A stretch of DNA of 64,000 bases. Origin: an uncultured Oscillospiraceae bacterium. GTDB taxonomy: Bacteria > Bacillota > Clostridia > Oscillospirales > Oscillospiraceae. Numbering within the stretch: position 1 is the stretch's first letter; each line of letters starts with the position of its first letter. The position numbers were made by a program, and so were the translations under genes. A model generated the notes under the pieces. It did no database searches. It was not told where the DNA came from and was given only the letters and a program-made list of their open reading frames with translations. This document shows, piece by piece, positions 44,420 through 53,300 of the stretch. The DNA is taken from positions 13,806-77,805 of the forward strand of contig CAKTOK010000003.1 in assembly GCA_934589835.1 (NCBI GenBank). The letters are read 5' to 3'.

Positions 44420-44868
44420 GGCGCGTCCTCCTCCGAAAGATTCTCCGCCACACGCAGCAGCAGCGCCGTCAGCAGCCGGATCTCCTCCGGCGAAAAGCCC
44501 TTTTCCAGACGGTCGTTGACCTCCCGCACAATGGCGGTGAACCGGTCATAAAACTGCATGCCCTGCGCCGTCAGCGCCAGAATGCGGCACCGCCCGTCGG
44601 ACGCGCTGGCGGTGCGCTTCACCATGCCCTTTTCCTCCAGCCGGTCCACGATGCCGTTGACGGTGCTGGGCTTTACCATCAGGTGGCGCTCCAGCTGCTT
44701 CTGGTTCACCGGCCCCTCCGCCTCGTGGAGGTAGGTCAGCGTCCGGCACTGCATGGGCGATACGTCATACTGCCGCAGCCTTCGGACCATCAGCTTCTGC
44801 ACCTGATGGTCGCAGTAGCCGAACAGGGGCCCGAAATGCTCCGGCTGCTCTGTTATACACGGTTTCAC
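44413..44868 (-). CDS. MarR-family transcriptional regulator
   Basis: 151 residues. Winged helix: NQKQLERHLMVKPSTVNGIVDRLEEKGMVKRTASASDGRCRILALT, the classic MarR wing (DGR). The GTG at 44868 is seven bases after AAAGGAG and is preferred over the GTG at 44886. It heads the operon with both ABC subunits, and two palindromes overlap its promoter, so it probably represses the operon and responds to an exported compound. Confidence 0.92.
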   Translation of the reverse strand: MKPCITEQPEHFGPLFGYCDHQVQKLMVRRLRQYDVSPMQCRTLTYLHEAEGPVNQKQLERHLMVKPSTVNGIVDRLEEKGMVKRTASASDGRCRILALTAQGMQFYDRFTAIVREVNDRLEKGFSPEEIRLLTALLLRVAENLSEEDAPC

Positions 44869-44897
44869 GATGTGTCTCCTTTCCACTTATTTCGCAT

Positions 44898-44925
44898 ACT
44901 AAATATTAGTGCGCTAAATAATAGC
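44898..44925. promoter_or_regulatory. Tandem palindromic operators at the marR promoter
   Basis: ACTAAATATTAGT (44898-44910) and GCTAAATAATAGC (44913-44925), centres 15 bp apart. The second covers the -10; the first lies over the start region. Typical of MarR autoregulation. Confidence 0.65.
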
Positions 44926-44946
44926 ACGGCGCATGGGGAATGTCAA
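44918..44946 (-). promoter_or_regulatory. Promoter of the marR-ABC operon
   Basis: On the - strand consensus TTGACA (44941-44946), 17-bp spacer, TATTAT (44918-44923). Confidence 0.85.
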
Positions 44947-44966
44947 GAGGGAGCCTGTGGGCGGCT

Positions 44967-44983
44967 TGTGAACAATTTGTGAA
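44967..44983 (-). promoter_or_regulatory. TTCACA-N5-TTCACA direct repeat upstream of marR
   Basis: Read on the - strand, TTCACA-AATTG-TTCACA (44978-44983 and 44967-44972), 11-bp period, ending 20 bp before the marR -35. The same repeat sits upstream of the other efflux operon. Confidence 0.55.
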
Positions 44984-44999
44984 TCTTCTGACAAACGCA

Positions 45000-45028
45000 T
45001 TGACTTCTGTGGGGAAGCTGTGTATGAT
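45000..45028 (+). promoter_or_regulatory. + strand promoter with no ORF downstream
   Basis: TTGACT (45000-45005), 17-bp spacer, TATGAT (45023-45028). It drives only the short interval up to the terminator at 45074-45119. Confidence 0.6.
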
Positions 45029-45034
45029 AGCATC

Positions 45035-45119
45035 ACGAAGAACGTAAGTGACATTGTTATTCTCTCTCCTTTACCAAAAAAGAAACCGCGCACCCTCGGG
45101 TGCGCGGTTTCTTTTTTGG
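45035..45119 (+). ncRNA. Candidate small RNA between the two efflux operons
   Basis: A good promoter (45000-45028) and a very strong terminator (45074-45119) delimit a transcript of about 85 nt on the strand opposite to both neighbours, with no plausible coding sequence. The 3' half is the terminator stem itself. The terminator may instead belong to the - strand; no homology is recognised. Confidence 0.4.
45074..45119. terminator. Strong bidirectional terminator
   Basis: 22-bp perfect stem (CCAAAAAAGAAACCGCGC plus ACCC) with a 2-nt loop; T-runs in both directions. Confidence 0.85.
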
Positions 45120-45175
45120 CAAAGGCTTCTTGCATATCAGCGGCGAACGCAGAGGGCTCTTTGACAGGCGGACGC

Positions 45176-45212
45176 AAAAAGGGAGGACCTGCCGGGCGGG
45201 CCCTCCCTTTTT
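45176..45212. terminator. Terminator after the MacB-like operon
   Basis: Stem AAAAAGGGAGG with CCTCCCTTTTT and GC-rich interior, 10 bp past the permease stop on the - strand. Confidence 0.8.
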
Positions 45213-45221
45213 CTATGTCTC

Positions 45222-46469
45222 TTATTCGCGGCGCAGCGCCTCGATGGGGTTGAGCTTGGAGGCCTTCACCGCCGGCACAAAGCCGAACACCACGCCGATG
45301 ACCATGGAGAAGGCCACGGCGATGATGCAGGCCGGTACGCTGATGGCTACCGGCGTGCCCATGACGTGGGACATCATCTCCGCAAGACCGATGCCGCAGC
45401 CCACGCCCAGAATACCGCCCATGCTGGTGAGCACGGCGGCCTCCGTCAGGAACTGCCAGCGGATGCGGCTCTGCTGGGCGCCGATGGCGATCTTCAGGCC
45501 GATCTCGCGGGTACGCTCCGTCACCGACACCAGCATGATGTTCATCACGCCGATACCGCCCACCACCAGAGAGATGGCGGCGATCCAGATCAGCTGCTTG
45601 TTGGAGCTTTCCGACAGGCTCTGCAGCTGGCTGGCCTGCTCCAGCAGATCCTTGGATTGGTACTTGTAGGTATCGCTGGCGATCACATGGCTGTTGAGAT
45701 ACTCCGCCACATTGTTGCCGGCGGTGGTCATGTCGTTGGTGGATGTGGCCCGCACCGCCACAGACTGCGGCTCGTCGTAGCGATAAACGATGGGCCAGCA
45801 GCTGTCGGGGATAAACACCGTGCCGGAGGTGTTGCCGGAGTACATATAGTAGTCGTTGATGCTGTTGATGACCGGCTCGGAGGACACGCGGGCGGAGATC
45901 ACGCCCACCACGGTGAACGGCTCGCCGGAGATCTCGATGGTCCCGCCCAGCGGGTTTTCGCCCTGGAACAGGCTCTGGGCCGATTTGGCGTCGATCAGCG
46001 CCACCTTGCGGCAGTTGGCGAAGTCTGCCTCCACAAAGGCGCGGCCATAGTTGACGGCGTAATCCGCCGCAGCCAGATAGCGGCTGTCGATGCCGTACAG
46101 GTTGCCGCTGAAGGAGTTGTTGCCCACATAGACGCCGTCAGGCCACTGGCGCTGATGGTACAGGGACACATCGGCCACGCTGCCCAGCTGGCTCATCTCG
46201 CCGCGCATCTCCTCGGTGATGCAGCTGACGCCCTGCGGCAGCTCCATATAGCCAAGCTCGATCTGATTGCCGTCCTGTGTCAGCTGCACGCGAACCACGT
46301 TGTTGCCCGCGCCGATCAGATTCTGCTTGATCTGCTCGTTGGTGCCCTGAATGGTGGACACGATGGTGATGATGGCCGCAATGCCGATGATGATACCCAG
46401 CATCGTCAAAAACGACCGCAGCTTGTGACTCCACACGCCCTGAAAGGCGAGATTGATATTTTCTAACAT
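45222..46469 (-). CDS. MacB-like ABC transporter permease
   Basis: 415 residues: one N-terminal membrane span (about 20-42, FLTMLGIIIGIAAIITIV), a large extracytoplasmic MacB_PCD domain (45-285) and a C-terminal FtsX domain with three spans (AAISLVVGGIGVMNIMLVSVTERTREIGLKIAIGA). Works with the separate ATPase encoded two genes upstream. Last gene of the four-gene operon. Confidence 0.93.
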   Translation of the reverse strand: MLENINLAFQGVWSHKLRSFLTMLGIIIGIAAIITIVSTIQGTNEQIKQNLIGAGNNVVRVQLTQDGNQIELGYMELPQGVSCITEEMRGEMSQLGSVADVSLYHQRQWPDGVYVGNNSFSGNLYGIDSRYLAAADYAVNYGRAFVEADFANCRKVALIDAKSAQSLFQGENPLGGTIEISGEPFTVVGVISARVSSEPVINSINDYYMYSGNTSGTVFIPDSCWPIVYRYDEPQSVAVRATSTNDMTTAGNNVAEYLNSHVIASDTYKYQSKDLLEQASQLQSLSESSNKQLIWIAAISLVVGGIGVMNIMLVSVTERTREIGLKIAIGAQQSRIRWQFLTEAAVLTSMGGILGVGCGIGLAEMMSHVMGTPVAISVPACIIAVAFSMVIGVVFGFVPAVKASKLNPIEALRRE

Positions 46470-46482
46470 CGCTTCGCCTCCC

Positions 46483-48078
46483 TTACATCGCGTTGTACAG
46501 CTGGTCTGCGGTGGCCTCCACCGTATTGGCGCCGGCCTTCACGTCCCGCCCGTAGGGGAACGCCACATAATCCTCCACGGTCAGACCGCCGCGGATCTGG
46601 GTGTAGCTGCCCCACAGGTCGCGGCCCGTCTGGACCCAGCGCTGCTCCAGCTTACCGTTCTCGCCCCGCACCATCACGTAGCTCTTGCCGTTCTCGGACC
46701 GCAGGAACATACTTTGCAGATACAGGGGATTGCCATCGGTGGCCACGGTTTTCTGATAGGACATATCCACATAGTCGCCGGCCTGTAAATTGGCGTCCTC
46801 GGAGACAAACACCTTGAAGGGATAGTAGGACACGTTGCTGTTGGAGTCCCCTCCCCAGTAGCTGGCGTTGTCCGTGGGGAAATCGCTGATCTCCACGATC
46901 TCGCCCTCGCAGCTGGTGCCGGTCATCCAGCTGCTGATCTGCACGGTGTCGCCAAGCTTCACGGTGCCCAGATCCAGCTCGCCCAGAGAGCCGGTGATAT
47001 AATACCCGCCGCCGCCGGAGACCTCCACCACAGCCTGACTGTTGTTATAGGCGTCCTCCGGCGTCCGCACGGCCTTTACCACACCGTCGATCTCGCTGTA
47101 TACGGTGCCGTCGCCCAGCTCCTTCTTCTTCTGATCCAGCGTGATCTGCGCCTGCTTTACGGAGCGGTTATAGTCGTGCAGCGACTTCTCCGTATTGGCG
47201 ATCAGCTCCTTCAGCTCCGCACGGGTATGGGAGTCGTCCAGCATCTTCTGGAGCTTATCCAGCTCCTTCTGCGCCTTCTTGATCTGGTCGTTCACAGGCG
47301 TCTCATAGCTGTCCTGATAGCCGGGCAGATTGTTCATCAGCTTCAGCTTGGCCGGCTCCTCCGTGTCGTCGGCCACAATGTACATCCCGTAGCAGGTGAT
47401 GGCGCCGTTCTGCACATCGCCGGCCCGCTCCACCAGCACCACATAGGCGCTGGTCTGCCCGTTGGGCAGCACGCTGCTCCGGATAACGTCGTCCGTCAGG
47501 AATTTGCCCTCCAGCCACTGGTAATACAGGGGCTTATCCCGCGTCTCGCCGGTGTTGCTGCCCAGACGGCCCACGCTGACGGGGGCGTAGCGGCCCTCGC
47601 TTTTATCCTGCGCCGCCCGCAGCTTTTCCAGCTCGGCCAGCTTCTGGTCGTATTCCTTCTGCAGCGCCTCGCGGTTCTCCGCCAGCCGGTACAGCTTCAG
47701 ATTCTCCTCCGCCGTCTTGGCGTTCAGCTGCATCCGCTCCAGCTGGATCTCGGCGCGGTCTACCTCCGCCTGCGACAGCGTGGTGTCGTAGGACAGCAGC
47801 CTGTCGCCCTTCTTGACGCTCTGCCCCTCGGTGACATAGATCTCCTTGACCGTCTGGTTCTGGGAGATGAAGAGCTTCTGCAATTTATCGGTGCTCACCG
47901 TGCCGCTGGTGTTGCCGGTGTCGCCCCAGTAGTCGCTCATGGAAAAATCGGACACGGCGTACACATTGATGTCGCCGCGCTGGGCGTTGCGCGCCAGCGT
48001 CAGGCCGCCCCATACGGCGGCGCAGACCGCCGCGATGATGCCGACGGCCAGCAGCGCCTTTTTCAGAGATTTACTCAT
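46483..48078 (-). CDS. HlyD/MacA-like adaptor protein, larger form
   Basis: 531 residues. N-terminal membrane anchor (about 8-28), biotinyl-lipoyl half (VKEIYVTEGQSVKKGDRLLSYD), a long coiled-coil hairpin (about 100-280) interrupted by an insert with GRYAPVSVG, second lipoyl half and beta-barrel domain. It links the permease to its extracellular function in export. ATG at 48078 is chosen over GTG 9 bases upstream because GGAGG is 8 bases away. Overlaps the ATPase gene by 8 bp. Confidence 0.87.
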   Translation of the reverse strand: MSKSLKKALLAVGIIAAVCAAVWGGLTLARNAQRGDINVYAVSDFSMSDYWGDTGNTSGTVSTDKLQKLFISQNQTVKEIYVTEGQSVKKGDRLLSYDTTLSQAEVDRAEIQLERMQLNAKTAEENLKLYRLAENREALQKEYDQKLAELEKLRAAQDKSEGRYAPVSVGRLGSNTGETRDKPLYYQWLEGKFLTDDVIRSSVLPNGQTSAYVVLVERAGDVQNGAITCYGMYIVADDTEEPAKLKLMNNLPGYQDSYETPVNDQIKKAQKELDKLQKMLDDSHTRAELKELIANTEKSLHDYNRSVKQAQITLDQKKKELGDGTVYSEIDGVVKAVRTPEDAYNNSQAVVEVSGGGGYYITGSLGELDLGTVKLGDTVQISSWMTGTSCEGEIVEISDFPTDNASYWGGDSNSNVSYYPFKVFVSEDANLQAGDYVDMSYQKTVATDGNPLYLQSMFLRSENGKSYVMVRGENGKLEQRWVQTGRDLWGSYTQIRGGLTVEDYVAFPYGRDVKAGANTVEATADQLYNAM

Positions 48079-48751
48079 GGAACGCACCTCCCGTCAGCAC
48101 GCCGTCGCGGATGTTCATAATGGTATGGGCGTGTTGTGCGATGCCCTGATCGTGTGTGATCATGATGATGGTGGAGCCGTGGTCGTGCAGCTGCTGGAAC
48201 AGCTCCATCACCTGTGTGCCGCTGGCGGAGTCCAGCGCGCCGGTGGGTTCGTCCGCCAGCAGCAGCTGGGGCTTGCCTACGATGGCGCGGGCGATGGCCA
48301 CGCGCTGGCACTGGCCGCCGGACAGCTGATCCGGCCGGTGATCCACGCGGTCCGCAAGGCCCACCGTCTCCAGCGCCTCGCGGGCGCGCTCCAGCCGCTC
48401 CGCTTTCTTCACACCGCCGTACAGCAGGGGCAGCGCCACGTTCTCCAGCGCCGTCAGCTTGGGCAGCAGGTTGAAGGACTGGAACACAAAGCCCAGCTGC
48501 TTGTTCCGCACCTCCGCCAGCTGTTTGGGCGTGCATTTGGTAATGTCCTGTCCGCTCAGCAGATAGCTGCCGCTGGTGGGCACGTCCAGGCAGCCGATCA
48601 GGTTCATCAGCGTGGTCTTTCCGCTGCCGGAAGGACCCATGATCGCAAGGTATTCCCCCTCCTCCACGTCCAGACTCACATTTTTCAGGATGTGGTTCAC
48701 GGATTTGCCCATGGGATAGTCCTTGCAGATGTCGCGCATTTCAAGGATCAT
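48071..48751 (-). CDS. MacB/LolD-type ABC transporter ATPase
   Basis: 226 residues. Walker A MGPSGSGKTTLMN, Q-loop VFQSFNLL, signature LSGGQCQRVAIARA (Cys where Gln is usual), Walker B LLADEPTGALD and H-loop ITHD. Energises the FtsX-type permease of the same operon. Lies 2 bp downstream of the first adaptor gene and overlaps the second. Confidence 0.95.
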   Translation of the reverse strand: MILEMRDICKDYPMGKSVNHILKNVSLDVEEGEYLAIMGPSGSGKTTLMNLIGCLDVPTSGSYLLSGQDITKCTPKQLAEVRNKQLGFVFQSFNLLPKLTALENVALPLLYGGVKKAERLERAREALETVGLADRVDHRPDQLSGGQCQRVAIARAIVGKPQLLLADEPTGALDSASGTQVMELFQQLHDHGSTIIMITHDQGIAQHAHTIMNIRDGVLTGGAFHE

Positions 48752-48753
48752 AC

Positions 48754-50079
48754 TCAGCCCTCCACTGCCGGCATGTCCGCCGTCGGCATATCCGCCGCGC
48801 CGCCGTTATCGTTCATGCCGCCCTCGTCAAGGCCGCCGTTATCGGCCATGTCGCCGCCGACCATGCCGCTCTCGTCGAGGCCGCCGTCGATCACGCCGTC
48901 GCCGCCCGTGCTGCTGTCGCCGGGATCGAAGGTGCTCTCGTCATAGGTCACGCAGGTCATGCCGGCCTTCAGCGTGTCGTCGGGGAAGGCGATATAGTCC
49001 GCCGCCGTCAGACCGTCCGTCACCAGATAGGTGTCCAGCTCGGCGTTGTAGTCGCCCAGCGTCAGGCTGCGCTTTTCCAGCTTGCCGCTGCTGCTCTGGG
49101 CCCAGACCCAGGGGGAGCCGTCGGCATCGTTGATGAAGCTGGCGGGCAGCGCAATGCCGCTGCTCTGCTTGTCGTCCTGCCCCAGATCCGGCTCGATGTA
49201 GACGTGCTGCCCCATCAGCAGCCCGTCGCTGCTGCTCAGCTCCACGTAGAACGGATACTTGCTGGAGTTGCCGGTGTCGCTGGTGCTGCTGTCATAGTAG
49301 GCGTAGCTGTTGCTGTTGCTCTGCGCGGGATTGTTCCAGTCGATGTTGGTGATGGTCCCCTGCCACGTCTGGTCGCTGACGCGGGAGCGGATGATCACGG
49401 AGATGCCCTCGCTCAGCACCGCCGCGTTGCTCTCGTTGACGTAGCCCTTCACACGGAAGCCGCCGGTCTGCACGATGGAGATCAGGGGCAGCGCGTTGCC
49501 GTTGTTGTCGGTGCCGCCGTTGGCGTTGACGCTCTTGACCTCGCCGGCCACCTCGGCCTTCACAGAGCTGTTCTTCATGTTGTTCTGCAGCTTTTCGATC
49601 TCCCGGGCCTTTTCCGACACGCTGCGGTTCAGCTCCAGAATATCCACGTTGGCCTGCCGGATGTCCAGCAGCAGCTGGCGGCGGGCGGCATCGTCCGTCG
49701 TCTCATCCAGCATATCCTCGGTCTGGGACTTTTCCTCCTCCTTGGAGGCAACCTGGGATTTCAGGCTCTCCAGATCCAGCTGGGCCTTCTCCAGGCTGAG
49801 CTGTAATTCGCTCATGTCATAGGTGAACAGCACGTCGCCCACCTTGACCTGATCGCCCACCTTGACCTTGATCTCGCCCACGGTCATGGTGTCGTCCTTC
49901 TTGATGTTCGTCTCGCCCAGCGCGCTGACCACGCCGGCAAACCGATCCGTCAGACCGGCGGAGCCAAGCCCGCAGATCATGGAGACGGACTGCACGGATG
50001 CCTCGCCGTCGCTCTGTCCGCAGCCGGCGGCCACGCCCAGCAGCATGGCCAGCGCCAGAATGAAAGCAGCTTTCTTCAT
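48754..50079 (-). CDS. Lipoprotein adaptor (HlyD-like) with acidic Gly/Met-rich tail
   Basis: 441 residues. Lipobox LLGVAAGCGQS (Cys about 20), lipoyl half KVKVGDQVKVGDVLFTYD, coiled coil about 95-175, second lipoyl half VKAEVAGEVKSV and a beta-barrel region. The last 55 residues repeat Gly, Asp and Met motifs (GGLDESGM, GGLDEGGM) and probably form a disordered extracellular tail. First gene of the operon; the ATG at 50079 follows GGAG. The operon thus has two different adaptors. Confidence 0.85.
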   Translation of the reverse strand: MKKAAFILALAMLLGVAAGCGQSDGEASVQSVSMICGLGSAGLTDRFAGVVSALGETNIKKDDTMTVGEIKVKVGDQVKVGDVLFTYDMSELQLSLEKAQLDLESLKSQVASKEEEKSQTEDMLDETTDDAARRQLLLDIRQANVDILELNRSVSEKAREIEKLQNNMKNSSVKAEVAGEVKSVNANGGTDNNGNALPLISIVQTGGFRVKGYVNESNAAVLSEGISVIIRSRVSDQTWQGTITNIDWNNPAQSNSNSYAYYDSSTSDTGNSSKYPFYVELSSSDGLLMGQHVYIEPDLGQDDKQSSGIALPASFINDADGSPWVWAQSSSGKLEKRSLTLGDYNAELDTYLVTDGLTAADYIAFPDDTLKAGMTCVTYDESTFDPGDSSTGGDGVIDGGLDESGMVGGDMADNGGLDEGGMNDNGGAADMPTADMPAVEG

Positions 50080-50228
50080 AGTGTTATCTCCTTTGCTTTT
50101 CCTCTGCGGTCCTCCGCAGTACTCCACATACAGATATGACGGCGCCCCGCGGAAAAATGTTCCGCGGAAAACGGAAAATCCCGCCGACAAACCGCCATTT
50201 TTATCATAGCATGACGCCCTGCCTTGAA

Positions 50229-50245
50229 TGTGAATAAACTGTGAA
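50229..50245 (-). promoter_or_regulatory. TTCACA-N5-TTCACA direct repeat at the MacB-like operon promoter
   Basis: On the - strand TTCACA-GTTTA-TTCACA (50240-50245, 50229-50234), 11-bp period, overlapping a weak -35. This is the usual geometry for an OmpR-type activator. It matches the repeat upstream of marR. Confidence 0.6.
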
Positions 50246-50284
50246 CAAAGCTTTAAGGCCTGTGTAAGTTTGCGGCCGAAAATA

Positions 50285-50314
50285 TTGACAGCGCCTGCGC
50301 CTTTGGCATACAAT
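50285..50314 (+). promoter_or_regulatory. Promoter of the giant fusion operon
   Basis: Consensus TTGACA (50285-50290), 18-bp spacer, TACAAT (50309-50314); leader about 65 nt. Confidence 0.78.
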
Positions 50315-50384
50315 ATTCCGTGAAAAGCTGCCGCCGCACCGCCGGCTTCCGGCTGCCGCGGCCCCTGATACGGGAGGGATCGCC

Positions 50385-53300
50385 ATGACGAAAAAACGCA
50401 TCCGCCAGATGAACGCCGCCCTGCGCCGCCGCCTGTCCGGCCGCCCCGCGGCGGACTGGCTGCCCGACAGCGAGCCGCTGGCCAGACGCCTGGAGGCGGA
50501 GGGCTATATGCAGCGCTTCGCTCCGCTGTTCTGCGGCCAGCGCCTGCGCTGCGCCGACATGCTGGCCCTGTGCCGTCCGGAGCTGGACGCTCTGTGCGGC
50601 GGGGAGCCGGAGCAGGGCTGGCTGGCGTATACCTACGATTTCGCCCGCCGCCTGCTGTATCCCGAAAAGGACGTGGCCGCGCCATGGGGCGCCGGCGCCG
50701 TGTTTTTCCTGTCGGTGCTGCAGGTGCTGTTTGCCGCCGAGGAGGAGCTGCTGCCGCCGGACCCCGCATGGACCTTCCAATTCCTGACGGAGGAGGAGCT
50801 GTCCGGCTGCGCCTGCGCCGCCAGCTACGGTCAGATGCTGCGCTGCTGGAAGCGGGAATACGTCTATGAGCTGATGCGTTTGGGGCTGGAGGCCACGCCC
50901 TACCGCACGCTGGAGCACATCGCCGGCGTCCACCACGTGGCGGTGACGGTGGGCCGCGCCCTGCACCGCGCCGGCGTGCCCATGGATCTGGCGCTGGTGT
51001 CCGGCAGCGCCGCCGGACACGACATCGGCAAATTCGGCTGCCGCCCGGGAGAACGGGTGCCCTACCTGCACTATTACTATACCGATCAGTGGTTCCGCCG
51101 CCGCCGCATCACCGACATCGGCCATGTGGCCGCCAACCACTCCGTCTGGGATCTGGAGCCGGACTACCTGTCCGTGGAGTCGCTGCTGCTGATCTACGCG
51201 GATTTCCGCGTCAAGCAGAGCCGCGGCCCCAACGGGGAGGAGATCACCCGCATCTCCTCGCTGGCCGAGGCCTTCGACGTGATCCTGGCCAAGCTGGACG
51301 GCGTGGACGACGGCAAGCGCCGCCGCTATCTGCGGGTCTACGCCCGCCTGCGGGACTTCGAGCAGTATATGACCGACCGCGGCGTGGACGTGACCCTGCA
51401 CGGGCAGGACGCACCGCTGCTGCCGGAAAAGCCCACCGCCCTGATGACCGATGACGAGGCCCTCCATGCCCTGACCATGCAGTGCGTGGGCCACAACATG
51501 ACCCTGATGAGCCGCCTCACCGGCCAGCGCAGCTTTGCCCAGCTGCTGGAGCTGGCCCGGGGCGAGACCAACTGGCGCCGCCTTCGGGCCTATCTGGGAG
51601 TCTTTGAGTCCTACTCCCTCTACCTGCATATCCCCCAGAAGGTCCAGACGCTGGCGTTCCTCTACGAGCTGCTGATGCACCGTGAGGGCGACATCCGCCG
51701 TCAGGCGGCGGCGCTGATGGGGGAGATCATCGGCGGCTTCCACGCCGGCTACGCCAAGGAGCGCCCTGCCGGCAGCCGCCCCGACCCCCGGGCCATCACC
51801 GATCTGGATCAATGGAAGCTGTATCTGGACAAGATCATCTATCCCGACCACAAGCTGATGCCCCAGCACCGCCGCTGGATCGGCTATACCCTGAAATTCG
51901 CCGTTACATCCCTGCTGCACCACAGTGCCGGACGGGAGGAGCGGTTTCTGGCCCCGTTCTTCGCCTACTACCGCCATCCGGAGGAGCTGGACGACGCCGT
52001 GGCCTATCAGCTGCTGGACGCGGCGGCCGCCCTGCCGGAGACCGTCTGCTCCCGCCGCTATATCACGCTGCTGCTGCGCTTTGCCGAGACGCTGTCCCTG
52101 CGGAGGGACGTGCCTGTCCGCACAGCCGCCGTGCTGCTGCTGGACCGGCTGCACCGGCTGGACGACCCCCAGTCCGCGGCGCTGCGGGCGGTGGAGCGCG
52201 TCCGTTGCGACGGCAGCAGCACCCTCCGCCTGCTGCGGCAGGACGTGCTGGCCGGCGGCGCGCCTATCACCCTGCCGGACGATGCCGTATCCGAGATCTT
52301 TCTGGACAACCTGAAGACCGCCACGCCGTGGATCACCAAGCAGGCCAACATCCGCCTGCTGACGGATTTTGCCCGCAGCGGCAGCAGCCCCGCGCTGCAT
52401 ATCGCCACCCACCTGTCCAACCTCATCAAGGTCAGCGACCGCGTCACCGTCCGCCACAGCGCCGGCGCCGCCCTGCTGGAGCTGGCGCCCCGCCTGACGG
52501 CGGACCAGCGCAACGAGGTGGCGGTGGAGCTGTGCCGCGGTCTGGAGCTGGGCCAGCAGGAGTTCACCAAATACATCCCCGACTATCTGGGCCGCTTTGC
52601 CCTGTGGCTGCCCCCTGCCGAGCTGGACGAGCTGCTGGACGACCTGTGGGACAACCTCAGCGCCTCCGACAGCCGTGTGGCCGCCTCGGTGCTGGATACC
52701 GTTGGCGTCATCTACGAGGCCTACGACACCTACCGTACCCGCTATCCCGAGGAGGACGAGGCCTACCGCCGCCGCCGTCAGCGGCTGCTGGGGATGCTGA
52801 TGCGGGGCCTGTACGGCATCGACGCCGCCGTGCGGCAGGAGGCCCTGTTCGTGCTGGGCCGCCGGGTCTTCGGTTCCGGCCAGCTGGGCGACCACGAAAA
52901 GTGCCGCGCTTTCCTGCTGACGGCCCGCAAGCTGCTGGCCTCCTATGAGGAGGAGCCGGACGAGCCCTTGACCTTCTATTACCGCGCCGCCATGCTGGGC
53001 CGCCTCTACCGCTTCATGACGGAGGAGCAGCTGTTCCGCGAGGGCTTCGACTTCGGCCCGCCCCGCCCCCTGGCCTTCTTCCCCGGCACCTTCGACCCCT
53101 TCACCCTGTCCCATAAGGGCATCGTCCGCGCCATCCGCGACGCGGGCTTTGAGGTGCTGCTGGCCATCGATGAGTTTTCCTGGTCCAAGCGCACCCAGCC
53201 CACCCGCATCCGCCGCCGCATCGCGGCCATGTCCGTGGCCAACGAGTTCCATGTCCACATCTTTCCTGAGAATTTCCCCGTGAACATCGCCAACCCCGCC

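Larger units (their letters stand above)
50080..50384. promoter_or_regulatory. Divergent regulatory region between the MacB-like operon and the giant fusion gene
   Basis: Contains, for the - strand operon, a TATGAT -10 (50203-50208) with a poor -35 overlapped by direct repeats, and for the + strand gene a TTGACA (50285-50290)/TACAAT (50309-50314) promoter. No ORF with a ribosome site seen. Confidence 0.65.

Noticed and set aside
45020..45253. 77-codon + strand frame starting inside the 45000-45028 promoter
   Set aside because: Its start codon lies upstream of the transcription start and the frame runs through two terminators; no ribosome site.
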